Assembly (NCBI GenBank): GCA_021442155.1
Contig: CM038229.1
Span: 68,344,443-68,408,442 of the forward strand
Reading direction: 5' to 3'
DNA: 64,000 bases
DNA from: Cymbidium sinense
Lineage: Eukaryota; Streptophyta; Magnoliopsida; Asparagales; Orchidaceae
Each line of letters begins with the position of its first letter. Position 1 is the first letter of the stretch. A model generated the notes under the pieces. That model did not search any database, was not told where the DNA came from, and saw nothing but the letters and a program-made list of their open reading frames with translations. The position numbers were made by a program, and so were the translations under genes. Shown here piece after piece: positions 39,439 through 51,449 of this stretch.

Positions 39439-40035
39439 CAATGGTGGTGATGATGATGAAGACATTATCAAGAAAGTATACATTTATGAGGAAGAGGATA
39501 TGGTAGAGGAAAATGAGGATGCTGAAATTTTGGAAAAATCAAGTAGTAACAAAAGGCGACAATTATTTTGATTTTTTTTTCTAATCATCAACTCACTCGT
39601 GCTAGTTATTCTTAAAAATAGATCTTTTAAGACAGATTCTTATTTAATTCTAGGCTTTGAATTTGTTTTCTATTTTTTATTGGGGCATTTTAGTTGTGAT
39701 TTTGGTGTGTTGCTTTCGCAAATTGAGTTGTTTCTTTGTTCTACTTTGTGGCTATGGTTTATGATTTATGGTTTAGTTAGCTTTGGGCAATAATGATGCA
39801 CATTCAACCTAATATCTTCTGGTTAACTTGATTAAATCTTTCTATACATATAATTTATCTTTTCAGGCTGTTCTCGGATAGAGAATTCTTGACATAAAAT
39901 ACATATTCAAAGCCTAATCATACTTTTTTGGATTGATTGTTCTAATTTCTAAAATATATATCATAATTATTATTTGAAAGCCTTTATGTTTTTAGTTTTG
40001 ATCTTTTTGAGTTAAATCTCATCTTATATGTATTC
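38431..40035. other. AT-rich intergenic region with a (GA)n run
   Basis: A GA microsatellite occupies 39405-39435. No gene supported; the frame at 39599-39793 lacks any recognisable motif. Confidence 0.5.
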
Positions 40036-40038
40036 TAA

Positions 40039-40252
40039 GTTGTTTGGGATCAATTTTATTTTTTTATTTTTTTATTTTTATTTTTACATTATTTTTAAAA
40101 ACATATTTATTTAGAGTATTTTTTATATAATTTTATTTTTTATTTTAAAAATAAGTATAATCAAACAGGTTTTATTTTTGAGCAAAACAAAACAAAATAA
40201 AATAAAATCACAAGATAAAAAATAAAAAATAAAAGTGATCCCAAACGGCCCC
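40039..40252. mobile_element. A/T-rich foldback MITE, Harbinger-like, TAA duplication
   Basis: Ends GTTGTTTGGGATCA... and ...TGATCCCAAACGGCCCC form inverted repeats extended by T-rich and A-rich arms. TAA flanks it at 40036-40038 and 40253-40255. Confidence 0.65.
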
Positions 40253-40319
40253 TAAGTTATCATATAGTTCTTTTTTGTTTTCTTAATATAATATGTATTC
40301 TTTTTTCAAGGAATTGTGA

Positions 40320-40838
40320 TGTAGAACATCATGAGGATCAACAAATTAGAGCTCAAGGCTCATTTACAAGATCTCAAGCTAAAGCCCAAGAAAATTCAAG
40401 AAAAAAGAAGACTTAGCCCATTAGCTAAGGCCCATTTTATGATTTCATCTTTTTATTTATATAATTTTAATTTTCTTCTAGAAACTCCATGTTTGAAATT
40501 TTGCATTTAAAATTCAAAGCATGACATATGGTTGAATCCACATAAAATAATAGCATGTGAAATATGACGATATAAAATAAGATAATTTAACGCTTCACAT
40601 TAACCACCACCTTTCCTCCATGTTTTGAATTCTTTTCTTTTGAAAGATGCTTGTAATTTATAAATAGCCTCTCTTATTAGAATGAAGGAGATCTTTTGGC
40701 AATTACAAATTATTGAGTTATTCTTGTGGTTTGAGAGCTTGGTGGCCAAACCTTGATAATCCGCTTAGTTATCCAATATATCTTCTTTCCTCACCTCCAA
40801 TACTCGTTCTAATCTCATCAAAAGAAAGAATACCCACA
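40320..40838 (+). repeat. 5' LTR of the second gypsy element
   Basis: TGTAGAACATC start and end near 'tacccaca', followed by 'tttggta', the beginning of an initiator-Met-type primer site (TGGTA...). A TATA-like 'tataaatagc' lies at about 40658. About 40 bp shorter than its partner through small deletions. Confidence 0.85.
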
Positions 40839-41599
40839 TCAAATTTGGTAAGCGAAGGAGCAAATTTGGTCAAAAATTGCTTCAACAAATGGAGCAACTC
40901 AAGTGTTGGACTTGTCTTCAAACTTGTGAGTTTTTCTTGGACTTGTGAGGTTAATTAATTTTCTTTTATGTGATAGTTTAAAAACATATTAGTAGCTTGA
41001 AAAAATATATATTGCTTGCAAGTTTATGGTGATAGCATAAAATTTCAATTAGTATGCTTCATTATATATTTTAGTTATTTTCTAATTGTGAACGCAGCAC
41101 CTCCCCTCCCTCCAAAAAAAAAAGAGAAAAATTAAGAGAGTACCTTGGTAGTTCATCACCCAAAAGCAACCTAGCCATTAGTGCAAATCAAAATCTAATT
41201 ACTTGCTTTATTATCTTTATTATTGTTTATGGTTAATTTTAGAAGTTTTTTTGATTAATTTATGATAACTTGTTTTCTTAAAAAAAATAGGCTTGATAAA
41301 TTTGAGAATTTTTATTTCATTGCATTAAAAAAATATATAAAAAAATATGCATGCATAATAATATAAGTGTGTTAAACTTGGTGATTTTGGAAGCTAAATA
41401 GAATTTTGTCAAAAAGACCTAAACTGTTTAAGGAGAGCTTGGGATTTAAGTGGTCTTGTACCCCCTCCTCACCTGAAAGTTCTCTTAGCTTAAAATTTTA
41501 CTTTGATTGCACAATTATATTATCTTATTTATTATTTTTTTCATTTTTTTCATTGGTCCCTTTTCATATATCTTTTTTTTTCTTCTTTAAAAAAAATCT

Positions 41600-42730
41600 C
41601 ATGGAACCAAAATCTATCTCTCAAGATCAAGTTGAAAATTTGACTAGATTAGTTGATGCCTTGATCTTAGGATCCAAGACAATGAATTAAAAACTCAACA
41701 AATATTAGAAGAAAATAAGAATCAAATGCAAGAACTTAAACAACAAATGCAAATTCTTTTAGTGCATATACAAAATAATAGAGTACTAACTCCTCCTCCA
41801 ATACCTACTCAGACTGTGCCAATAGGGATAGGTGAAGAAGAATCATATCCAAACCATAGAGAAAACCAACCATTTAGAAGACAGTCAATTGCTATAAATG
41901 GTGGAAGGGGAGAAAATTATTTTAAGACTATAGAAGACTCTAATGATCCATCTCGAAGAGTTAAAATAGAAGCCCCAACTTATGATGGTATACATGATCC
42001 AAATAAATTTCTCGATTGGTTAGTTCAAATGGATGACTTCTTTGATTGATATAAAATGGATGATTACCAAAGGTTACTTTTGCTAAAATGAAATTGATAG
42101 GGAATGCTAAAATTTATTGGACAAATACTTTAGCTAAAGAACAAAGAGTAGGAAGGACATACCTACTTGAAATGAAATGAAAGAAATGTTAAGAGCAGCA
42201 TCAATGATAAGAAGCTACATAGTCAATTACTAACTTTGAGACAAGGTAATTTCCTTGTAACTGAATATTTGAACACTTTTGAAGATCTAGTTTCTAGAAC
42301 TGATTGTGCTGATAATGATTGGAAATTAACTAATAAATTTGTTATTGGACTTAGGGTTGACATTAGAAATGAAGTTGAATTATTTGACCCATAATCTTTA
42401 GAGGAAGCATTTCATTATGCATTATTGGTTGAACAACAAAAGAAATCCGCCTCCCTCTCTAAAATTAAAAGTCAAGTATCTTCCATTTCATCCCATAGAT
42501 CTCCTGACATCCAAATGGCCCATTCCCTTTTGCCTAAAACTTCAATTGAAGGGAGCTCTAAGAACATTAGGGAAGTAATATATTTTAAATGTCATAAAAA
42601 AGGTCATATGCAAAATCAATGTAAAGCTAAAATCTTATTTTTAGAAGAAGTTGAAAATCCAATAGATGATAATTTAGAAGAAGTTTATGATGACACCCAT
42701 TATCTCGATAAAGAATTGGAATTAAGATGA
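41600..42730 (+). pseudogene. gag remnant of the second gypsy element
   Basis: Three open stretches: 41600-41690, 41726-42049 with the capsid start PTYDGIHDPNKFLDWLVQMD, and 42425-42730 with a nucleocapsid zinc knuckle. The knuckle reads Y-F-K-C-H-K-K-G-H-M-Q-N-Q-C, where the first Cys of CX2CX4HX4C is replaced (CX2 position holds Tyr/Ile). Stops at ~42047 and frameshifts separate the pieces. Confidence 0.8.
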
Positions 42731-42844
42731 TCCTCATGTTAATGTGATGAGATGTCTTATGTAATTAAAATGAGTGAAGATTGGAGGAGAAATAATATTT
42801 TTAGCATGTATATTTTGTGTAATGAAAAGAGATGTAGGTTATAG

Positions 42845-43294
42845 ATGGATGCTATGAATGTCATTTCAACACATACCTTAACTCGAGCCAACATAAAATC
42901 TAAACCCCACCCTGAACTATTTCATGTTAGTTGGGTAAATCATACATCTCTTCCCATCACCAATTGGTGTTTAGTTCCTATTAAAATAGGAAGCTATGAG
43001 GATCAAATTTGGTGTGATGTTCTCCCTATGGACATTGCTCATATTCTCTTAGGACAACCTTGGCTATATGATATGAATGTTATTCACTATGGTAGGGAAA
43101 ATACTTATATTTTTAAACATAATAATAAGACTATTAAACTACCAAGAAAAGCCAAGAAAAACACCCTCCATAACACCACACAAAACAACTTCGACTTGCA
43201 ACCTAAGCCTCTATTGAAGAAAAATGTCAAACTTCAATTAATTATCATAGAAAATCCCATTAGCCTAACACTATCATTTCGATCCTTACTTTAA
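42845..43294 (+). pseudogene. Protease-region remnant of the second gypsy element
   Basis: A 149-codon open stretch with DVLPMDIAHILLGQPWLYD, the conserved C-terminal block of gypsy aspartic proteases (D.LPM....ILLGRPW..D). The catalytic D-[ST]-G lies upstream of the open part and was not found. Confidence 0.75.
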
Positions 43295-43589
43295 AACACC
43301 TACTCTTTCTCCTTTGACCCCAAAGATAGAAATAATAGGTTTTGGCTTTTTAAAAAAGAATTTTCGATCCATTTCTTCTTCACATATTACATGTAAAAGA
43401 AGTCATAGACTCTAATGAGACTCACATACCGTTGTGTGGTCTCTTCTCTTCTCGATTTTAACGATATTGCACTTGATGAGCTTCACGATGAGCTACCTCC
43501 TCTAAGAGACATTCAACATGCTATTGAGTTCTTACCCGGTTCTCAACTTCCTAATCTTTCACATTATAGGATGAATCTTACCAAGCATG

Positions 43590-44440
43590 TTTAGATTAAA
43601 AGATAAGTTGAGGAATTATTAAGAAAGGGTTTTATTCAAGAGAGTTTTAGCCCTTATGCAGTCCCAGCATTACTAACTCCAAAAAAAGATGGAACATGAC
43701 GACTGTGTGTTGATAGTCGAGCAATAAATAAAATTACTATCAAATATAGGTTTCCTATTCCCCGATTATCAGGAGCAAATTTTTTTCAAAGATTGATCTA
43801 AAAAGTGGATATGATCAAATTCGGGTTAGATCAGGAGATGAGTGGAAGATGACTTTTAAGACCCTTGATGGACTTTATGAATGGCTTGTCATGCCCTTTG
43901 GACTTTTAAATGCTCCTAGCACATTTATGAGATTAATGAATACTGTTCTTAAATCATATATAGGTAAATTTTTGATGGTGTATTTTGATGATATTCTGAT
44001 TTTTAGTCCAAGTGAAAATGAACATCTACAACACCTAAAAAAAAGTCTTTGAACTACTTAGACAAGAGAAATTATACATTAATTTTAAAAAGTATTTCTT
44101 TTTGCAAGCTGATGTAATCTTTTTAGGCTTTATTATATCCACTACTAAGCTTAAACCTGATCCTTCTAAAGTGAAAACAATCTTAGATTGGCCACCACCT
44201 AAAAATTTTACTGAAGTTAGAAGCTTCCATGGTTTACCACTTTTTATCGAAGATTTATTAAGAATTTTAGTATCATTGTTGCTCCAATAACTGATATACT
44301 AAAATTAGATAAATTTTGTTGGACTTCTAATGCACAAAAGGCCTTAGAGCAAATTAAAGTTCTTATTACTTCTGCACTAATCCTTAGGCTTCCTGATTTT
44401 TCTAAAGCCTTTGAAGTGACATGTGATGCTCGTGAATTGG
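43590..44440 (+). pseudogene. Reverse transcriptase / RNase H remnant of the second gypsy element
   Basis: Readable blocks: '[14 protein letters not shown]', '[20 protein letters not shown]', [20 protein letters not shown] and [10 protein letters not shown] (43849-44052; catalytic FDD intact), FLGFIISTTKLKPDPSKV (44102-44290), then RNase H 'KAFEVTCDARELG', where the usual DAS is altered. Stops and +1/-1 shifts separate them. Confidence 0.85.
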
Positions 44441-44889
44441 GTGAAATTTTAAGTCAAGAGAATCATCATATAACATTCTTGAAAAGCTAAATGAAGCTAA
44501 ACAACAATATTCCACTTATGATAGAGAGTCGTAATTCAATCCTTAAGGCATTGGCGACACTATCTCTTACATAGAGAATTTATACTTAATTGATCACCAT
44601 GCCTTAAAATTCATTAATACAAAATTAATTCATATGCATGCAAAATGGGTTGAATTTTTATAAGACTACTATTTTGTTCTAAAGCATAAGCTGAATTGAG
44701 AATAAGTCGATGCTTTATCCGTAAACCTAATGATTTCCACTTTAGAATTGAGAATCCCGTGATTTGATAATTAAAGATGATTATATTGTGCCTCGACTTT
44801 CACCTAATTTATCTTGAACAGATAAATCAATAACTTTACAAGGGACATTCTTGATAACAAATGAATATTTATATAAAGGAAAACAATTA

Positions 44890-45700
44890 TGCATTCCTCG
44901 ATCTTCTCTTAGAGAATTCCTTATCACTGAGCTACATGTGGGGGTGTAGCTGGTCATTTTGGAAAGGATAAGACCATATGTTTATTAAAAATAGATTGGC
45001 CTTCATTAAAATGAGATGTTCAAAAATTAGTGGCTCAATGTTTAATTTGTAAATAGGATAAAACTATCAAACAAAGGTCTGGACAATACACTGTCTTACC
45101 TATTCTTTATAGGCCTTGGGAAGACCTATCAATGGATTTTATTCAAGGATTACCGATTCGAGGACATGATAGTATTTTTTGTTGTAGTAGATAGGTTCTC
45201 AAAATGGCTCATTTCTTACCTTGTTCAAAATAAATGATGCTTCTTATATAGCTAAATTATTTTTAAGGAAATAGTGTGACTCTCCCTTTAACCATTGTTT
45301 CCGAGAGATGTTAAGTTTGTCTCATATTTTTAGAAAATATTATGGAAATTATTAGGTACCAAATTAAAATTTTTCGCCTTTCACCCACAAACGATGGACA
45401 AACCGAGTAGTTAAGTATCTTTAAAAATTTTGCTTAGATATTTGGTAGGTAAAAGTTTAGAAAATTGGGATTTACATTTACCAATCTCCGAATTTACCTA
45501 TAATAGTACTATATCTAGAACTACAAAAAAATCACAATTTGAGATAGTCTATGGTCAAAACCCATGACGACCAATAGATGTAGCAAACCTACCATCTAAT
45601 TTATTTTCTGATGCAGCATTCTCATTTGCTAAAGATTTTCAAAGCCTCCATGAAGATATAAGAAAGCAAATTACTATAAGTAATGATAATTATGCTTCTA
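44890..45700 (+). pseudogene. Integrase remnant of the second gypsy element
   Basis: Pieces of the zinc-binding region ('LRE..ITELHVGG') and the core start 'PWEDLSMDFIQGLP' near 45115-45150 can be read across frames. 'AKSLENWDLHLPISEFTYN'-like text occurs near 45450-45500. Numerous stops. Confidence 0.65.
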
Positions 45701-46169
45701 AGGCAAATCATAATCATTCAACGAAAAGAATATAAAGAAGGTGATTATGTATTGATTCTACCGAGTTATCAAACTACTAGATATAAGAAATTACATGCAC
45801 GAAGCTTGTGGTCCATTTAAAATTTTCAAGAAAATTAAACCGATGCTTATCACCTTGATTTGCCCGGTATGTTCATTCATCCGGTTATTAATATTGAAGA
45901 TATTCTATCATATGAAGGAATTAGAAAACCTCCACTTGTTCAAACTCTTTAGCAGGAGATATAGCACCGCATTCTGAAGCCCTCTTCCTTTGAAGTTGAC
46001 TATATTATCACCGAGGAAGCACCCATTAATCTAGCTTCAACATTACATTTTTAGTTCGTTGGAAGAATAAGCCACCAAAGACACATGGTTGATGATTTGG
46101 AGACTTTAGTCCCATTAGTAGAAGACTTCTTAGATTTCAACTCTATGGAGAGTTCAATTGATCGGGAGT

Positions 46170-46730
46170 TGAGAACATCATGAGGATCAATAAATTAGAG
46201 CTCAAGGCCCATTTACAAGATTTCAAGCTAAAGCCCAAGAAAATTCAAGAAAGAAGAAGACTTAGCCCATTAGCCTGTTAAGGCCCATTTTATGATTTCA
46301 TCTTTTTTTTATTTATGTAATTTTTAATTTTCTTCTAGAAACTCTATGTTTGAAATTTTGCATTTAAAAATTCAAAGCATGACATGTGAGGTGGTTGAAT
46401 CCAAATAAAATAATAGCATGTGAAATGGGTGGATGACATAAAATAATGAGGCAATTTAATGCTTCACATTAATGTAGCCACCCACATTTCCCTCCATGTT
46501 TTGAATTCTTTTCTTTTGAAAGATGCTTGTAATGGCTATAAATAACCCTCTTATTAGAATGAAGGAGATCTTTTGACAATTATAAATTATTGAGTTATTC
46601 TTGTGGTTTGAGAGCTTGGTGGCCAAACCTTGGCAATTCTTGGTAGGAGTGCTAGTTATCCAACATATCTTCTTCTCTCACCTCCAATACCTACGTTCTC
46701 TTAATCTCATCAAAAGAAAGAACACCCACC
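46170..46730 (+). repeat. 3' LTR of the second gypsy element
   Basis: Begins TGAGAACATCATGAGG after a short purine run ('cgggag') that may be the polypurine tract. Ends near 'aacacccacc'. Confidence 0.85.
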
Positions 46731-48370
46731 TCCATTAAATTATGATTTATCATCATTTTTTTTATAAATACAACAATAAAAGGTGGCAAAGTCTTTCAAA
46801 AGGAAAAAAGGTCAGAAGAGAAGGATTTGTTAACACAGGTGAAGTGAAAAAAAAATGCATAGTGAAGAAAAAAAAAAGCAATGGTAGATGACTACTATTA
46901 TTGATGTAGCATTAGCACCTATGGGTTGTTCCAGAAAAGGTCTAGTGCTTGAGAGTAAATCTATGGAAGAATTAATTGAAGTTATTGAAAAGAGATTAAT
47001 AAGGTTGTTATCATAAAGAATGGCCAAAGTCTAAAGAACTTGCTTGAAAGATTTACCCAATGTGGCATATAAACTAGTAAAAGAGAAGTCCAATTATGTG
47101 AAATTTAGTATCTTTTTAGAATAAGAGATAATAAAATTGATTCTAAAAGTAACATTTTGTAGTTTTGTAGGGTTGCTTAACATGAGGCCAAGGAAAAACA
47201 AAAGGCTAACATAATGAAGATATAATAATAATTAACATTAATATTAACTATGTGTAATAAAATTGTTAGGTCAATATATTACGCATAATAATTCTAATAT
47301 CTATTAGCTAAAAAAATAGAATTGAGAGAAAGAGAGTGGAGGGGAAGGCTCTCATACCATATTAATAATATAAAAAGTTAAACATTTATTTGATTAAATG
47401 TGTATAAACAAGCTTATATAAAGCTCATAAAATAGCATAATAACAAAAGTATAATAAAGAATGTTCTAAATAATGAGAATATCTTATAATAATAAATACC
47501 ATGAATTTCAACCATAATTATTAACTATATGTAATAATATTTTTAAGGATAAATAATTCTGATAATTTCCATAAAGCAATTTCAAATGCATGCTTTCAAT
47601 TAAATTTATTCGATAAGTTAAATCTACGTGATGCAATAAACATCATTTGGTGCTATGAATAGCAACATTTTTGGTTATGTTAAAAAAAACACATTGGTAT
47701 TTAAAATAATGTTGTTATTATGATGATTGTCATGAGAAAGCTTTTATGGTCACCTATTTACTATTAATAGCAACATTATTGTGTATGGAGGTTGTTACCA
47801 AAATACTAACATTATGATGTTAGAATAAAATAAAAATGATGCATACTCCAAGCTATATGACAGTAATAACAAATTATATTAATATAATAACCTTTTAACA
47901 AAATTCTTTACACCATATATTTATGACAATATTGTAAGGTTTTTATAGCTGATAAAATTTGTGTCACAAATTAACAATAATTTTTAGGTTATTTTAATGC
48001 TAGTTTGATTGAATTACCTAATATTGATTTTTCTTATTTCTAGTTCAATTAATAACTTGATTACCCTCTTCATTATCTTCTCATTTTCTCCAATATTTAT
48101 TATTTCAACTCATTTTAATCTTCTTACTAGCAAGTGCTTCTGTCTCTCTCTTTAGATTATTTTTTTATTTGCATCACAATGATTAATGTTAATAGACTTA
48201 AAGGCAGATTCATATATGAAATCTACTGGAGCAGTTATTTTATCTTCTAGAGTATTATTGTTATTGTTGGGTTTATTCTAGTTTTTTGTGACCATATACA
48301 TTATGTAATAAGCTTCAAAATGCTAAAAATTTCCTTAAAGGCACACATTGGAATTTATTTCTAAAACTAT
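46731..48370. other. AT-rich spacer, no gene seen
   Basis: Short frames only. A segment near 46850-47130 has slightly codon-like text but no recognisable protein. Confidence 0.45.
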
Positions 48371-48379
48371 ATTGGACAT

Positions 48380-50060
48380 AAAAAAAGAAGCAATATAAAA
48401 TCTTGTCTTCTTAACAAGCATACTCTTGACCTGAATTTGCTTTATAAAGCATTTAAGACTCAAAAATATCTTATCGAAGCTACTAATTGTGAGATTAAAT
48501 AGGTTAATTAACACACTAAATGTTCTTGGATGTTTAAGAGTGGTAATGATATTAATTTTTTTATCAAAAAAATAGTAGTGAAAAAATTATAATCATATTA
48601 TACACCCCTTTTGATGTTCTTACTAATCATGATGCAATAGGTTATATCTCAATTTTCTTCTATGCTTAACTACAACACTAAGGCTCTTCACTCTCTTATT
48701 AATGAGATTCCTACTTATAATTATTTATCATTGGAGGAACAAAATTATCTTTTCCTAGCCTTTTCAGATCAGTAGATTATATACACAATATTTTCTATTG
48801 GAAAAGATAAATGGTTATGATCTGGTGGGTTTACTTCAAAATATTTCATAAGCACATAGAATATTAGTAGACCTTCCTTCTTAATTGCTATCCATTTTTT
48901 CTTGCTAAAGTTTCTAATTGAATTAAACTTATGCCTCCATCACCTCAGTTCCCAAATGCTTAAATACTAATTCATTAAATGATTATAGATCTATATCATT
49001 ATGTAACACTCTTTACAAAGTAATTGTTAAGATAACTACTAGTATAATTAAACACATACTTTCTAATCTAATAAATAATGCTTGATCTTCCTTCATTCTT
49101 TGAATAGATATTTTTGATAATATGGCACTTACTAATGAACTTTTAAATGGGTTTAATTTCTTCAACCCACTTAAATGTTTTTGTGCAAGATTTACCTTAA
49201 GAATGTATCATGATATTATGAAATGAGATGACCCTTATAGATATTTACTCTGTCTTGAATTTTATTGTATAATTATTAGTTAATATTCCATTTTTATCAT
49301 TAAAAAGAGATCTTAGAGGTTTTTTTTTTTTCGCTACAATTAATTTTTTTTCCACCTTATGAATATTTTTTTCAAACAAATGGAATCTTATTGTGCTAAT
49401 CAAAACTTCAAAGACATTTCTAAAAATAATGTTATGACCTCTTAGTCAATGAAAAAGCTGATGTTACTCTGTTAATTGCCTAGACTCAACTATTTAAAAC
49501 TTTCATTAAACTATTGGTTTTATTCTTAATCAGTCTAAATTTTCTATCTGCTTTTTTAAGTTAATAAGTCAAGTTTATGTCCATCCATTATGTCATTTTC
49601 TTAGCTTTGCTAGCAAATGCCTTGGGACTATCTTGGAAAGATTATTTCATCTTCCAAAATTGAATCCACTAATTGCATAAAAATTTTAAATAAATTTAAG
49701 TCATGACTTGGTAGATGGAAACTTAAATTACTTTTGTTTGTGTGTAGGCTTCAACTTTTAATTTGGAGTTATTTAGTTTCTTGATATAGATTTGTGACCC
49801 CACTTAAACGTATTTTCAAAAAAAAAATTCTTCTTAATTTCCTTACATTATAATGACACATATATCTTAGAATACCATGACTTTGCCTAAATGTGAGAGT
49901 GGCTTAGGCCTCCACCATCTTAATAATATGAACATAATGTGCATATTTAAGATGATTAGAAGAATGTATAATTCTAAATCTTTTTTAGCCCTCATGTTGC
50001 ATGAATTATTATGGATCTTTGTGGAAGTTATATTATAATGCCACATTCTAAAAAATCTGG
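48380..50060 (+). pseudogene. L1-type LINE reverse transcriptase remnant
   Basis: Very degenerate, but the order of L1 blocks is readable on the + strand: 'DYRSISLCNTLYKVIVKI' near 48979-49035 (normally FRPISLCNV.YKIISKI), 'ALTNELLNGFN' near 49124-49156 (normally .LAQELLHGFN), 'CLGTILERL' near 49620 and 'CESGLGLHHLNNMN' near 49890-49935 (normally GGLGLR.L..MN). Stops and indels abound. The tail beyond 50060 repeats a ~60-bp piece near 50098 and 50157. Confidence 0.75.
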
Positions 50061-50069
50061 CACCACAGT

Positions 50070-51084
50070 GCTTTCTACAAATGGAGATGACTAATATTCA
50101 TGTTCAATGATTTAAGATTTGATGGATTCCTTTTGATGTTAATGCCCAAAGCTCCATATTCATGTTCAATGATTTAAGATTTGATGGATTCCTTTTTAAT
50201 AAAAAAATTTAGGAATTCAGTTACTAACATCTTAATCTCCATATTGATATTAGATTAAAATACTTTATTGGAGAGGAGACTTAGGTTATTTCATCTAACT
50301 CTTCTCTAGACAACCTATTTGGATTTAAATCATTCATAATATTATACTAAATTCCTACATCCTATGCATACGTTTAATTGTAGCGGCTTTAACTATTTCT
50401 CTTATAAATCTATTTATTGAATGTTTTATGCTTATTACTCTAATGTTGGCTATGCTAAACTTACCTAACTTAAATGTTATGCACTTAAAATTTTGGCTTC
50501 TGACTAGAAAGCTCAAATATGTGAATTTGTGGACTTCAAATTAAAGTTATTTTGTTTGGTATAGGTTTATTAAATGGGTTTCTTGGTTGATACAAATCCA
50601 TATGCATGCTTATTATTTTAAGGGTTTGGATTAACCAAATTACTATTTGAGTTAGGTTTAAGTAAAAAATATAGACCTTATTGTTATTATTTAGGTTGGA
50701 TTCAGCTAGCCTAAATAATATGATATTGACTTGATCACTATTCATGTTTAGGCTATGCAAGTTTAGCTTTTATGATCTATATAATAAATGGATTAGATGA
50801 GTTAGATTCAGCTTAAGATGGTTTGGGAAAAGACGAATTTGAATCAAATATTTTAGTCTATATAATAAATAAGTCATATTTAAATTAAATATATTTAGGT
50901 CTAATCAAATTTAAATCAAACTTAAATTAGGTTTGTTAGCCTAAACTACTGACACTCATAAAAAAAGGTCATTAGCTTACATAATACATAATTATTATAT
51001 ACATATGTATCTAATATCTAAAATTTTATATTTACCATTATTTATTATTTTAAATAAAATATATTTTATAAATATAAAAAGGGC
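50070..51084. other. Spacer upstream of MnmE gene
   Basis: AT-rich. It contains a direct duplication of ~50 bp ('attcatgttcaatgattta' onward) at 50096-50142 and 50156-50202. No gene. Confidence 0.5.
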
Positions 51085-51313
51085 ATTTACATACATAGCA
51101 CACATTCTTATATATTTACTTATCTAATATCTAAATTTTTATATTTATATAAATAGCATCTAAATTTTTAATATTACTTAAAAAATAATATATTATTAAT
51201 TTTTTAAAATGAATATATCTTTTTATGTATAAAAAATATGTTATATTTATAAATATCAAAATTTAGATATTAGATACATAAATATATATGAATTATATGT
51301 TATGTTTGTAAAT
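51085..51313. mobile_element. MITE family A copy in the MnmE promoter region
   Basis: Left end 'tttacatacatagcacac', right end 'ttatgtttgtaaat'. It is a diverged copy ending 136 bp before the MnmE start codon. Confidence 0.75.
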
Positions 51314-51449
51314 CTGTTATATAAAAATATGAAATTTTAGGTTGTGGATATGTAAATAGTTTAGAATTGCGTCTTTGAGGAAACGGGTCGGGCCCTTCGG
51401 GTCTTTTGGAACGTACACTTATCTGAAGCCCACTCTGCAACTCCCACTG

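Larger units (their letters stand above)
40320..46730 (+). mobile_element. Second Ty3/gypsy LTR retrotransposon, degenerate
   Basis: LTR pair 40320-40838 and 46170-46730 share 'gaacatcatgaggatca', 'aaagcccaagaaaattcaag' and the end 'atctcatcaaaagaaagaa'. Internal order gag, protease, RT, RNase H, integrase, all broken by stops and frameshifts. The AT-rich composition and protein signature differ from the element at 14353. Lineage within gypsy not resolved. No target duplication could be matched. Confidence 0.88.

Noticed and set aside
39599..39793. Hydrophobic 64-codon frame
   Set aside because: Composition follows T-rich DNA; no start context, no family.
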